Assembly: GCA_949130495.1 (NCBI GenBank)
Contig: OX422220.1
Location: 10,099,001-10,163,000 of the forward strand
Reading direction: 5' to 3'
Source of the DNA: Sambucus nigra
Taxonomy: Eukaryota > Streptophyta > Magnoliopsida > Dipsacales > Adoxaceae
DNA: 64,000 nt
In this document: positions 11,837-24,069 of the stretch, piece after piece
Layout of the letters: every line of letters starts with the position of its first letter
How positions within the stretch are numbered: the first letter of the stretch is position 1
Notes under the pieces: model-generated
What the model was told of the DNA's origin: nothing
Database searches by the model: none
Seen by the model: only the letters and a program-made list of their open reading frames with translations
Program-made: the position numbers and the translations under genes

Positions 11837-13155
11837 ATTGCTTCATCTGGTTTTGAATATAAATGCAAATTCATTTTATTATTTTGTACACACGTATTAA
11901 GGTTGTGAAATTTTAAACAATTAGTAAGTTGCCATTGTGGCCATTGTTGGAGCTACCTGCATGCTTTCATTTCAACTTGTTAGTAAAATTCTAGGCACAA
12001 TTTCTAGGTGATGAGTTTAAAGCATTTTGGGAATGAATTATGTTGTTCATAACATCTCATGTATTGACTGTTATAATTTGTGGTTACTTTTATATCTTTT
12101 AAAAAAGTGTAACTTCTTTTAAATATAGAAGAGTTAGAAGATTGGGGTCGGATGGTGGGGGCATACAATTGTAAAACATTTGTTCTCACACATAGATTTG
12201 TGTTCATGCAATTATAATATTATTTTCAATGGAGTTTCATTTGGCCGAGTATAGCCTATATTTACTCTCTCGCCATATTCATTTCTTTTTCCAATTGAAT
12301 TGATGTTGAAATAAGAAGATAGGCTTGATCATATCTTTGACTTTTTTCTATCTCTCTCTTGGGTTCTCCATACTATGCTTTGGATCATGTATACTCTGTC
12401 TTATTTTAGTTTTTAAGATATAAAATAGGACTTTGAATATTAGTTTGTGATTTTTTAAGCATCAAATTTTCGTCAACTTAAAAATTCAAGAGGGTGCATT
12501 GAATTGTATCCATTAGTTTTATGATTGTTAATTTATGGTAAGAGTACTATGGAGAATTCAGGTGTCTTTTTAAAACTATGTTAGGATATTGCACTACAGT
12601 TGTGCATTGAATTGACATGTATATTTGTTATCAACTTACGAACCACGTTCACTCATTTCATTGAACAATATTGAGTTTAATCTATCTTATCTTCACTATC
12701 ATTACTAATACTATCATTAGCTTTAGGTGGAAGGGAAGAAAATGTAAGTTCTTCTATGATACCAACTTACATTTTTAACATTTTGGATTCCAATCTCACA
12801 TTTGGGTACTTTAGATTGTGAAGGTAAAGTCTTCAACCTGAGTAGATATATGATTCTTTCTTTAGTTTCTTTATATTTTTATTGTGTTTATAACTAACGT
12901 TGTGTCCCTATATTGTGTTGATTTTTGATGTTCAACGGTGGGGTCCATAAAAGAAAATAAAAATCTAATGAAATAGGTAAGTAATATTTTGTATCTAATT
13001 TTTTATAGAGTTATTATTTTACATTGACTTGGTTAATACATGCTAATTGTATTTTATGTTTTTGATGTTCTTTATCTATTTTTTGTTGGTGTATTTACAT
13101 GCTAATATTATGTAACCTCATAGTCCTGGATATCGCATTCACTGTCCACAAAGAT
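11837..13155. other. AT-rich non-coding stretch
   Basis: No gene, RNA gene or element end is recognised on either strand. Only short chance ORFs are present. Confidence 0.5.
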
Positions 13156-13157
13156 TT

Positions 13158-13340
13158 TGAGATTATGCATGCTTAAGTCAAGAACATTAGGCCATTGTGA
13201 AACGTATCTTGCAGTTCCTAACACACACATTGTCCTGTGCACTCTTGATCGCAAATCATCCTATGAATACCTTCAAGAAGTTTCCTATTTGAATTGGGCA
13301 GGCCTACAATGGATTTTTTGTTTCTCTTATAGGTTTTAGT
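13158..13340 (+). pseudogene. Ty1/copia pol scrap (RT tail / RNase H start)
   Basis: In shifting frames it reads QEH*AIVKRILQFLTHTL, which matches the copia EHW.AVKRILRYL.GTL region after the RT core. A LNWAG follows, like the RNase H motif SDADWAG. Stops and shifts are frequent and no LTR is seen nearby. The call rests on two short motifs in the right order and spacing. Confidence 0.45.
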
Positions 13341-16020
13341 TTATTTGGTTGCAGCTACTGTTTAGGATTATTTAAGGGGGTAACTATATCCTTTTAAATT
13401 TCCTCTCCTTAGTTGTGTATCTTATTTCTCTCCTTTTCAATATTATACTTATTAGAAAACAAAGTTACCTAACATAAATTTTAGTACTATACTTATTGAC
13501 AAACAAAATTAACTCAGTAACAATTTCTTCAAAAACTTTAGGTGATTTTCTATCAGGTATACATTAAGTTCACATAGGCAATTATTTTAGCCTTTTAGGT
13601 TCATGTATACATCGATTCTATTAAAGTATTCGTAAAAACCTCAGCTAATGTATTATTGCATCTCTCTTAGTTTATTTACGGCAAAAAAAAAGAACCATGC
13701 CGATCCACAATATTGCTTATCTTATTTTTAATTTATTTTCAAGGTATTAAATTATATTGGCTTAACTTATCTTATATTCAAAGTATTCCATTACTGACAT
13801 TTTTGATTGACTGTGTTGATGTATCATAAGTGCGTACTCTGGACATAAATGAACCATGTCGATCCACAGTGGCGGTTCAGCTAATTGCCACACACCCCTT
13901 GCCTCTGCCCTTACGAGGGTGCAGATTAGAGATGTTATATGCCGATCCATAGTAAATGTATATATAGCGTTACTACTTCATATATTCTCTGATCTATATG
14001 TTTTGTCTTGCAAAAAGAATCACAACTATAGGGTGTTAATTCCCTGTGTCATGTATGCAAATGTCATGTATCTTGATTTTGAGGTGCTGTTTCTCTGTGT
14101 CATCAATGCTTTTTATGCCATGTATGCATATTTTGGGTGCAAACTGTTATGCATACCATTGTAATTAACTGAATTCTTGTCGGAGATCATCAATGACTCT
14201 TTATAAATTGAATGTGAGGCGTTCATTAATTTACAAAGGGAAAATATGATCAGGATGAGAAAATATATCGAGATACATAGAAGACACGGTATCCTCTTAG
14301 ATGCCTCTTTATTCGATTAGAACTCATGAAAAAAATAACAAAACTTACTTCACTGCAGATGTTGCAACTCCAGGTAATGTTTATCCTTTATAATATTTGA
14401 ACTTATTTTAGTTCCTCTGTCTTAGAGTGCTACATTAGCACAACAACATTTCATCTTTTCTAGCTAATCTCTTCCTTATCACCCTCTCTTTTGAGGTACA
14501 CAGATTATCATTGATGTTATTGTTGATTTCTTAGCCTCTTTGTTCAGGAACACATAGTATCAAATGTGTTACAAGCCCATATTTGGACCTATACTATAGG
14601 ATTTAAGGTCAATGCATGTTGCTATTAATTGAAATAAACTTTTATTTTGTTCTAATTTTAAGGCATCATTTATGTTCACCATCTCTCTCCACACACACAC
14701 AGACACTTTTGAGGTTATATTTTTTTTACAAGAATTATTTTTATTTAATTTGTTTTAATTAGTTATATTTTGTCTTATTTTGTAGGTATAATCGGTGTTC
14801 TCTTTTTATTCCTTCTATAACCTTTAATCAAGGTTTAGGTTGTTATATTTTTCTACAAATTTTCAATACTACCTTATTTATTTTTTTATATGAGAACCAA
14901 ATATTGTTAAATTACTAAGTACTGATAAATGCATATTTTGCGTAACTCATAATTTTGAATGCGAATGAGATAAATCAATAGGTCCAGTGACTCTCTCCAT
15001 CTAACAACATATGGATGGAAAGAACAATGAAAAGTCTTGTTATGGTTGTCTAAAAGCAAGGATGGAAGCACTTATTTTCAGGTATGAGCATAAATTACCT
15101 GAAGGCGGGGATGGTTTTTTTATTTGTCTATTTTTAATGTGAAACGCAACGAAAATATCAATGTGTTATGATTTATTTTCCCTATTAGCAATGCAATTAT
15201 ATCTTAATTTATTTGATAAATTGGGGCTCTTTCAATATTGTTGAATTTTTTTATTTCTTAAACAGGTCGAATAGTTCTACAACAAAGGAAACCCTGCACA
15301 ATTTTTTAAAATTGTTTCCAATTATTCGTGTTATATAAAAAATCTTTTGGACTTGCATTATACACAACGTAATACTTCGAAAAACTAGAATTTTTATGTT
15401 GTGTTTTACATTGAACTAGAGATTTAGATATGTTGTTTTGAACTTATTCAAGATCATTTAATTTAAGGCATGTGAAATGCGTATTATTGTCAGATTAGAG
15501 GCATGTGGTTGAATTCTTATATTATTTGTAAAGTATACAACCATCATCAATTCATTGTGGGGATTTTGTTTTGTGTGCCTAATTTCATATATTTTATTTA
15601 TGTAATGGGGATAGAAAAAAGAGACATTAAGATGCATTTGATGAGGATGATAGGTCTCTAATGTTGATAACTGCCCGACAATCGAGAAATAGAGAATATT
15701 ATGATGATGTAACGAAAGAATTTGGTGAAAAAATTACGAGTTTCTTTCAATAGTTAAGAAAATATAATTTTTTTATATAATTTTTATAAATTTTGATATA
15801 TACTACATAAGAGGATTGAAAAGAATATGATTTAACAACACTCTTGATAATTTACTTATTGTAGGATGATTTGAAGAAGCAATTCCGTGATGGGATATTA
15901 TTCATGCTTATATTATATGATTTGGAGATTTTGAGATGTTGACACAAGTTCGCGAAAGCCAACAGAAGACCAAATCATTTATGCGTGATTTTTAAATATA
16001 CATTTTTTTGGAGACTTTTT
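13341..16020. other. AT-rich stretch without assignable gene
   Basis: No gene is recognised. A duplicated ACCATG(C/T)CGATCCACA occurs at about 13693 and 13851. A 40-codon open stretch at about 15630-15755 (starting near DAFDEDD) has non-random-looking composition, but I cannot name it. Confidence 0.4.
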
Positions 16021-16289
16021 TTTAATGATGTATATAGTGGGTATATCTAGTTATGATACATATAGTAGGTCATTATTTTTTTTTTGTGGATAATTAATGT
16101 AGATGGTGGGTATATCTATTTGTGTCCCATTATTTTTTTATATTGACAAATGACTTGGTTTCGTGCATTTTAGGTGTACGTGACTTCAAATACAAAACAC
16201 TTTCAAGATTATTTTTATATTATTGTAAATTTAGATTTTTGTTTAGATTTATTTTTCAACTATAACATTAATATTGGTTATTAATTTTT

Positions 16290-16615
16290 TTATTATAGGT
16301 TTAATTTATGACCGTTTATATTAATCCCTCACGTGATGAAATTTTTTATATGACCCTTTTAAAAATTTGAAAATTGTTTATCATGACGCTATTTAAATCA
16401 AATATGACATCGTATATAGTATATTATGACCTTTTTCTAGTATATATGACATGTTAGAAAAAAAATCCATATATAATCGTTAGCTAATATGACACTTTTT
16501 ATGGGTATTAATTATGACACCCAAACTTATAACGTTTTTTTATTGAAAAATAAAGTGTCATAAAATGCATTTGATGACAAACGTCATAAAAAATCAATTT
16601 TCCTTTAGTTTATGT
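16290..16615. repeat. TGACA/TGTCA motif cluster, transposon-end-like
   Basis: The motif ATATGACA or its complement recurs about ten times in 320 bp (TATGACC, TATGACATC, TATGACACTT, TGTCATAAA, CGTCATAAA). Such clusters are typical of the subterminal repeats of CACTA-type transposons, but no CACTA terminus was found. Confidence 0.35.
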
Positions 16616-17019
16616 AATCCTATATTTTAGCCCAATCGGGTAAAACTCCTTGTGTTTATACATGATGTTTTACGAACTTCTTGTTCTTGGCTTGTCAAAG
16701 ATGAAGTCATACATGAAGTTTGATGTTAGAATCTTGTACATGCATTAGTGAAGTATGGCCAAATCTTTTCATCCATAAGACTGCAATGGATTTTCTAGAT
16801 TTGATGAAATTCTTGTTCATGATTTGTCTAAAGATGTGTTCATATATGATGCTTGATTTTGATTGCGCAGCCGAGGTGCTTTACGGAGATGTCTTCGGTT
16901 ATAAACCAACTTTTTTTTGTTCTTGCTTGACTATTGTTACAGTGAATTCATTCAGGCCACATATCTATGGAGCTCCCCAGTAAGGTTTATGAGGCAATGA
17001 ATGAATTATAATCATTTCT

Positions 17020-17805
17020 GATCGTCCGTTGGGTATCTGTTGTAACAAGCATTGAGCAATTGGAATGAGAAGACCAAATAATAAGCATGCCCGAGCATCT
17101 GGACTGAATTGCCAATATAATTTTGACTAACGGATGCACATGCAGTCTTTAGCCGAGGTCGAATCAAATAAGATTGATAATGCGCAAGAGTTCGTTAACT
17201 CTAAATTGTGATGATTCACATAATATAAATTGCATTCTGGAGAGAAATCTAGAAGAAGAAGAAAAATGTCGACCATCCATTGGGAGTAAGAAATCCAGAA
17301 AGTATCGTCCATCTATCGAGGCCTTTAAAGAATTCTTAAGGGGATTGAGTAAATATTTCGTGTATCCAACATTTTTTAAAATAATTCCTGAGGGGACTGA
17401 GTAAATATTACGAATGATCCTCCATTGCTGGAGAAAAATAAATTTCTAAATCATTCAATGGGGTACAATATCAATAATAAATGTATTATCGATATTTAAT
17501 CAACAATGCCGACCATTTATCGGGACGGAATATAGATAAGGATTATCCCGACCAACCATCCGTTGGGGGATTAAATACATCTTGCATGGGAGATATCTTC
17601 AGGACTAAATATATGACAATAAATATTTTTCCAATCCTTTGTCGAGTTAAATTTCGAATAGGCATAATCATCTGAATAAATATAGCGAGTGATTCGTGCT
17701 CGAACATCTGTCGGAGAATTAATAAGTTTTCCAGGAGCTTAAGATTATGGTCGAGCATTCATCAGGACTGAATCTTGTACCTGTGGAAGTTAATAAGTTG
17801 CTCGA
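17020..17805. repeat. Degenerate spaced repeat, YCGACCATCCRTYGGGR type
   Basis: About eight diverged copies of a short motif recur at 40-110 bp intervals, for example GTCGACCATCCATTGGGAGT, GTCCATCTATCGAGG, GCCGACCATTTATCGGGACG, CCAACCATCCGTTGGGGG, CGAACATCTGTCGGAG and CGAGCATTCATCAGGACTG. Segments like GGGGATTGAGTAAATATT are also repeated (17341 and 17393). No coding or LTR signal is attached. Confidence 0.55.
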
Positions 17806-18299
17806 CAATCTCTTAAGGCTTTAAACCAAAAGCCCCTTTAAATATCAAATGTTTTATAAAGTCAAATAGATTTGAGTCCAAAACATCAATTTTGAAACCC
17901 AAGCGCCCCAAAGAAGTTTTGTCCTTATTTTATCCTTTGTTGTCGAAAAGTGATGATGGTCGTTGCACACTGATCGCTGACCACCAGGTATGGCAACATC
18001 GATGAGATTTTCTTCTTTACACATATAAGTGCAATATCAATAAGGTTCGCAAATTTCCAATTTATTGGAACCCTTATTTAATTGGGTGTTTAAATAAATC
18101 AAACACAAATCAAATTTAATTTTAGCTCATCCCTAAACATGCATCTATGTGTCAAAACATATGAATCCATCCAAATCATGCATGTAAAATAAAGACGACA
18201 AAGTCAGGAAAAATCCCCTTTCAGGTAAAAACCTTTTAACGCTTTGAAAAGTTTACAAGACCATTGACTTACATACAACCTGATAATCTCCGACAAGCA

Positions 18300-18713
18300 A
18301 GTTTCTAAAAAACGGGGGGCGTTATCAAGGCGTGGAGGTCAAGCCTTAAGCCTTGAAAGTCTTGGAGGGCCTTCGGTGTAAAAAGGTGTTTAGGCTTTTT
18401 AATATATTTTAATATTTTTAACCATAATAAGGATATTAAATATACTAAAATTGTACATACCTTAAAAATATGTCTAAATATATGCAAATTAAAATACTAT
18501 TTGATTGTTTTGGATGAGATATTGGTCTGGTTTGTTAAAAAGTCTTTAAAAGGCGAAATCGTTTCACTAATACATTTTTCTTTATAAAAAAAAGTGCGCC
18601 TTAAGGATTTTACCAAGAATAAGGCGTAAAAGGCTTAATGCGGGGTGTTTCTCCAAAGCCTCAAGCCTAGGCAGGCCTAGGTGGAGCCTAGGTGTGCCTT
18701 TTAGAACATTGCA
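18300..18713. mobile_element. hAT-like non-autonomous insertion in the SIRE LTR
   Basis: The right LTR copy lacks this 414-bp block, so it is an insertion. Its ends are imperfect inverted repeats (AGTTTCTAAAAAAC against TGCAATGTTCTAAAAGGC), followed inward by CCTAGGC/AAGCCTT-rich DNA. Flanks GACAAGCA and CACAAGTG look like a decayed 8-bp target duplication, as for hAT elements. Confidence 0.55.
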
Positions 18714-19103
18714 CACAAGTGTAACGCACGGTGTCTTCGTTAAACCTTCAAAGCAATGGGTGATAAAGAATACACACAAGTGTCAATTCATCATCTCCAC
18801 ATGGTTAGCAATGAATCAATGCACAACCGATCCACAATGACACGCAGTCATAAAACTTAGTACAAACTCACTCCACAATAGCACGCAACCCTCAATTGTA
18901 GAGATCTCCCCACAAAGGATGAATAATAGCAAAGTTGTTTTTTGAGTTCCGAAATAATTGACATAAATATTGGGATTTATTTGTGAATTGAAAACAAATG
19001 GGTTTAAGCCCTAAAAAGGAGAAAACCTAAAGTCTACTGTTTTCACAGTTTTGTGCAGAATAAAAACGTCACGTCTCTCCACGAAAAAATGATTCATTTA
19101 ACA

Positions 19104-19114
19104 CCTTTATATAG
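19104..19114 (-). promoter_or_regulatory. TATA box of SIRE-like LTR
   Basis: The minus strand reads CTATATAAAGG. The other LTR copy has the matching CTATATACG at 25567-25575. A word array lies immediately upstream in the transcription direction. Confidence 0.6.
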
Positions 19115-19139
19115 AAAATTTGAGGTGGTGAATCTTGCT

Positions 19140-19258
19140 TTAACGACATGCAATCTCATTCAAACGACATCTTAATCTCACTCGAACGACATAGCAGTGT
19201 TGTTTGAACTACTTGCACATGTCGCTTGAACGACAGTACCTGTCGTTTAAATGATAGA
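19140..19258. repeat. Word array GTCGTTTGAA type (SIRE LTR)
   Basis: About seven related words occur in 120 bp: CATGCAATCTCATTCAAACGAC, split in two here, then CTCACTCGAACGACAT, GTTGTTTGAAC, GTCGCTTGAACGACAG and CTGTCGTTTAAATGA. The second LTR keeps a shorter form at 25598-25660. Confidence 0.8.
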
Positions 19259-19807
19259 GCAAAAAACAAAAGTGCGTCTAGAGGTCCGAAAAATATTATT
19301 TTGATGAACAATTTTACCAACTTTGTAGAAGAATTATCCCAATACTCTAAGTGCAAAGTTAAGGCTCTCTAAAACATTACCTCACTATTGTAAATCCTGT
19401 AAAGCTTCTTTGTTGAAGAACCTTGATTATTCGGATCCGTCCAGATGTGAACTTGAACTTCCTTAACGGTGTAGTAGTATATGACATACAAAATGCTAAT
19501 GGACAAAAATGTCCTTACAAATATCCCTGTATGTCTATGCCAGTACAAAATAAAAAAATCCGAATTATCAATTAATATGCCTATACAAATCTAATACCCT
19601 CATATAAAGCCAAAACGGAAAAGGTATTAAATATTCAACTCTTCAATTAAGCTTCATAAGGCTTCAATAATCAAATCTTCAAGATTTTCTCATCAGGGTG
19701 TACAATCCGATAAGCATCCAACTTTGTACCAACGCACATGAGACAAGGAAAATGCCACGTGACATATCGAGTTGAAATGAGATAAAAATATATACTAATT
19801 TAATTCA

Positions 19808-20293
19808 AGTCTCAAATCTCCCCCATAATTAAAACTCCCCCATAATTCTTTCTCACCCCTTTTAATTTGTTCCAAATAGACAAGGAAAAGAATAATCCAA
19901 TAAACACATCGGGTGTCACGGTAAACAAAACAGAGCATCAAAGATATGACAAATACGGTCATGCAAGACATCGCTAAAAATGTTCATGAATTATTTTTTA
20001 TTTTTCAAAAAATTTCATAAAACAAAAATTCAAACACAAATCATACACCTTGAATTTTCACTGAGATAACCAAATCATGCAAATGGAATGAATGGGTGTG
20101 AGCATATTCGATAAGCAAATCAACTCAATCATATCATATGTGCACGATGCATAAGTGTACTCCTAATGAATGAATATCAAAATTGTCCTTAGGGGTAAAA
20201 GTGTTGAATTTACATGATATTGACTTAATCCATACAACACATCAAAGTCTCGTTGATTTCCATACCAATAACGTCTAAATCTATGTAACACTT
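19808..20293 (-). other. SIRE-like interior, 3' non-coding part
   Basis: A polypurine tract and AT-rich DNA are seen with no ORF. CACTT at 20289-20293 is the left target-site copy of the solo LTR. Confidence 0.5.
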
Positions 20294-21187
20294 TGTGACA
20301 ACCCGCTATCCGAAATAAAGGGTGGCCAGCCATATACCCCGATGAAATCAGGAATCATGGATAGATATCATTCTCAGCATCACAATATCATACAGAGTAT
20401 AAGGAATAACCACTCAATATTCCAGAAAACGGGTTATCAAAAATTTTTGTTTTGAAATTTAAAGAAAGCATTTTCAACAACCCATCATAGAAAAGAGGGT
20501 GGATATTCCCATAAGCATATATATAGAACCAAAGTTAATAAGGAAAGGACCGAAAGTAACGTTGGTCAATAAAGTTCATACAATGTGCACCATAAGTTCC
20601 ATGTTTTACATAATACATCCAGTATACATTTACAACCATTTGGGCGACACGCCCGAATAAAAACTGATCATAACTAGAAACCAAAAATAGAGGCGTCTAC
20701 ACAAAATATCCCGTGATATCCGCAAAAAGTCACGGCTCCTCGAGATACACTGGAACAGGAAGGTCATTACGGGTGACCTTGCGGTGGAACACCTGAACGG
20801 ATGAAATATACATATACAACAAGAGAGAAGAACCGGTCAGAGGCCGGTTTTATATGGTCACTAGATAAATGACAAGTATGACAAGGATGCAGTAAATAAG
20901 CATGGGCTATAAAGATGATATGCTAGCATGGTAACATTAAGTGAAGAGCTTAAGACAAGTAAATGATTATTAAAGTGAGATTCAATTATACAAGGGAATA
21001 TAAATAAGCATGAGCCTTTTTCCTCTTTCATTATTTCCATTTTATCTCCTTTTGATTCCTTATCAGGAATATAATTATTATCATGTGCTCTTTATGGCAC
21101 TTATCTCAATTTCATGCTCTTTGTGGCATATACTTTGCTCTTTATGGCATTAATGTTCCATCGAGTCCAACTCGATAATAGAATAGT

Positions 21188-21189
<2 letters not shown>

Positions 21190-21228
<39 letters not shown>
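21190..21228. repeat. (TA)n microsatellite
   Basis: About 18 TA units lie within LTR C. Confidence 0.95.
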
Positions 21229-21973
21229 CGATTCTAAGACCGCCCGTCCGGGTTTCCCCACTGTGCGCGCCCCTAAATAACCATCATCTTCCAGGGCCTA
21301 ACATAAGACAACCTGGGATCCTATCGCAACCGTCGGGAAGCGGCCATGTGCCTGCGGGATAGTCAAGACCACACCCGGAATCTCCTACCCATCGCAGAAA
21401 AATATAAAACCAAGCGCTCACATGGCCTAGGACTATATCCACCCTGCATTCATTAGCCAGGGGGCTTCACCTCACGCACGGACTTCCCTTAAGATGGTAT
21501 TTAGAGAGGTGTGTATCGTTAATTTTATTAATTTCCATTTCATGATTTAGTAAATTATCATTTACCTTCCATTTTACATTTTATCAAATGCATTATGGTT
21601 ATGTACTTCACCTCATTCTGATCACCTCGAAGAACATTTAAGTCCCCAAGTTATTTCTCCCAAATGTCCCTTTTTGGTCTTATAATAAACCATCAAGAAG
21701 ACCTACTTCGAAAGGGCTCCTAAAGTCTCCAAATTTTGACCTTAAGATTTCCTAGATTCTTATAACTACACAACAAAAGTGATGCCTAAACATCACTTCA
21801 ATTTCTCCCTTGACAAGTACCCTAGATGAACCCCTTCGAGTCTAGGGAATCAACCAAACTCAACTAATACTCTAAGGCCCTAGGTTTACTTCATTTAAGA
21901 AGGTCCCTAATCAATAATCCTAAAAAAAAAGGTTTAAAACATAAAAAGAAAAATTTGGAAAAATGCAGGGGCA

Positions 21974-22220
21974 CCGAATCGATTCGGGGCCTAGCCGAAT
22001 CGATTCGGCTAGAAGATATGGGATTATGCATAATTGCCGAATCGATTCGCCATAAGGACTGAATCGATTCGGTCAGGAAAACTGGGTTTCTGCATAATGC
22101 CCAATCGATTCGGGGCCAAGCCGAATCGATTCGAGGCCAAGCCGAATCGGTTCGGCTGACAAGACCTGAGCACTGGACCTAACCGAATCGATTCGCCCAG
22201 AGGGCCGAATCGATTCGGGC
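21974..22220. repeat. Palindromic word array CCGAATCGATTCGG (LTR C)
   Basis: Nine copies of the 12-14 bp palindrome, mostly perfect, occur in 247 bp. They often come as pairs separated by 7-9 bp fillers such as GGCCTAG or AGGCCAAG, and pairs are separated by TTATGCATAATTG or TTTCTGCATAATGC. One variant reads CCGAATCGGTTCGG. Confidence 0.95.
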
Positions 22221-24069
22221 CTGCGATTTTGCCAAGTTTTGGCTATGGAGTCTTGGACTCCAAATACACTCCCAACCCAAATCTACTCCAACCAAACTCA
22301 TTTATTGAGACCATCTACACATAAATGCTGTCAATATCATTAACATTCATTAAATCACTCCTCAATGAGTCAAAACCAACAATTACACACTAAAAACCCT
22401 AAACTAACTAAACCATAATCAAATACATCATTCTCACACAAATAATTTATCTTAAACCATGAATAGCAAGTAAGAAACTTGCCTTGATACATAAATTGCA
22501 GATTTCCCTTGATGTGGGAGCAAGAATCTCTCAAAATCTCCAAATCTCTCTTCAATATCACCACTTTCTTTATCTCTCTTAAGGCTTAGAAGTGAAATTA
22601 GGGCAATTAGAAGACTTAGAAAGTCTAAGTCGTGGCTTAAGACAAAAATCCCAACTTAATTAATCAATAGTGCGATAAAATAATACGCAACTGCCTAATT
22701 ATGGCAAAATCAGTCAAAAATGCCTAAAACCTCAAAATACAATATGGCACAATATTTGACTATCTCGCACGTTCCGGAATCAATTACGGCCTCCAAATTA
22801 TCATTTGGACATTTTACAATTCAATTTAAGTTCCGGTCTCATTATTAAGCCAAATATCATTTTAAATTCATATGATATTATAAAGCACAACATGGCAATA
22901 TTCACCCACAGTTATGGTATATATGCAAACTCATAGTGAATATTAACTTTCTTCATTAAATTAGTGCACCATTCATAATCCAACATTGATATTTAATTAC
23001 CATATCTAGTAAATAATTTTAGATTACGTTCTCATAAGCGAGGGTTATTACACACTTTTTCAAGACTTTTCAAGGACGTGCTAACTCGTTACAAGTTCCA
23101 ACCAAACTCCCTCATAAATAATAAATATTTTTATTTTTCTTTTGAGGTTGACAAATTAAAATCTAAATGGTCCCTTTTTGGCATAAATTTCTTTTAATTG
23201 CCTTTAAATTTTTCGGGCTCTTTTAAACCTCATTGGACCCCAGATAATTTTAAATACCTCACTTTTCTAGGTCCAATTTAAACGGTGGCTTTGTCGTAAA
23301 GGATAAATGAGTACCTTTCGTAGCCCTTCACCATTTTTCAAAAAAACCACAAAAATCCTCACAAAAAGGTTTTTTACATGCACACCTTTTATTATCTTAT
23401 TTTTAGCATTTGGTTTGTTTTAAAGACAGGATTAAGATGAAAACACGTTGACCAATATGTGATAGACAAGTACAATAATAAAAAAATTTGTGCATGTGTG
23501 CAATAAAGGAAACAATGAGTCTATCATGTAGGTAGCAACACTATATTACATCTCAAAGACTCCAAACTTTGTAAAGCACGAGAATGACACAATATTTTAT
23601 CTCAAAGCACTATCAAATAGTCACATGGATACAAAATGAAGCTGTGACTTGGTCATCCTAAATGTCTATTCATAAATAGTGCTAAACAAAGTGCAAAAAT
23701 ACTTTTGGTTTTTCTAAAAAGTTTTATCAAAATAAAATCTTTTTGGATTTATAAAAATTTTCACAAAATATAGAAAATCTTTTTGTATTTTTCAAATTTT
23801 TTCAAAACAAATATAAAATTACACATGTCATAACACTAGCAATAAATATATCATGAAGAGAAAACTAGTGTATGACAAACATGTGAACACCATCATCTAT
23901 AAGATATATCAAGAGAAGAATCATGTACAAGCAAACGAGAACCAACTAGTCTATCATTTAGTGCCTCTAAAAGTGATTTCCTAACCCATATAGGTGTGAA
24001 AAGATGTGTGGGGATTTTGGGAACCAAAAGAGGGATAGACTTCAACTTCCTAGGAGTTCTTCAAAGATT

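Larger units (their letters stand above)
18024..19807 (-). repeat. 3' LTR of the SIRE-like element (with a hAT-like insertion)
   Basis: It aligns with 24885-25675 from (TG/TA)TAAGTGCAATAT onward. The terminal TG of the plus strand has become TA. The other end, TTAATTCA at 19807, abuts a GGGGGAGATTTGAGACTT polypurine tract on minus. A TATA box (CTATATAAAGG on minus, 19104-19114) lies just downstream of a word array. Without the insertion the LTR is about 1.37 kb. Confidence 0.72.
20793..22482 (-). other. Putative GC-AG intron inside LTR C
   Basis: The donor is TCAAG|GCAAGTTT at 22483/22482. The acceptor follows a TCTTCTCTCTTG tract and reads CGTTCAG|GTGTTCCACC at 20793/20792. Predicted length is 1690 bp. 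Confidence 0.5.
20294..23052 (-). repeat. Solo Tekay-type LTR (LTR C) with perfect target duplication
   Basis: It runs on the minus strand from TGTAATAACCCTCGC at 23052 to GGGTTGTCACA at 20294, 2759 bp. Perfect CACTT flanks both ends (20289-20293 and 23053-23057), and no internal region is attached. It is therefore a solo LTR made by LTR-LTR recombination. It keeps the same blocks as LTR A: conserved upstream block, leader, donor, palindrome array, acceptor, GGGCGTGTCGCCC-like block. A (TA)n run sits at about 21190-21228. Confidence 0.9.

Noticed and set aside
16020..16130. Possible tandem repeat around GTGGGTATATCTA
   Set aside because: Only two imperfect copies separated by T-runs; too weak to list as a repeat.
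11837..18018. tRNA, rRNA or snRNA genes
   Set aside because: I looked for cloverleaf boxes and rRNA signatures throughout and saw none; the GATTCGA-like hits are parts of word arrays.
21974..22220. CRISPR-like appearance of the palindrome array
   Set aside because: Units are 12-14 bp palindromes with 7-60 bp variable fillers inside a plant LTR; there is no uniform repeat-spacer pattern and no cas gene.
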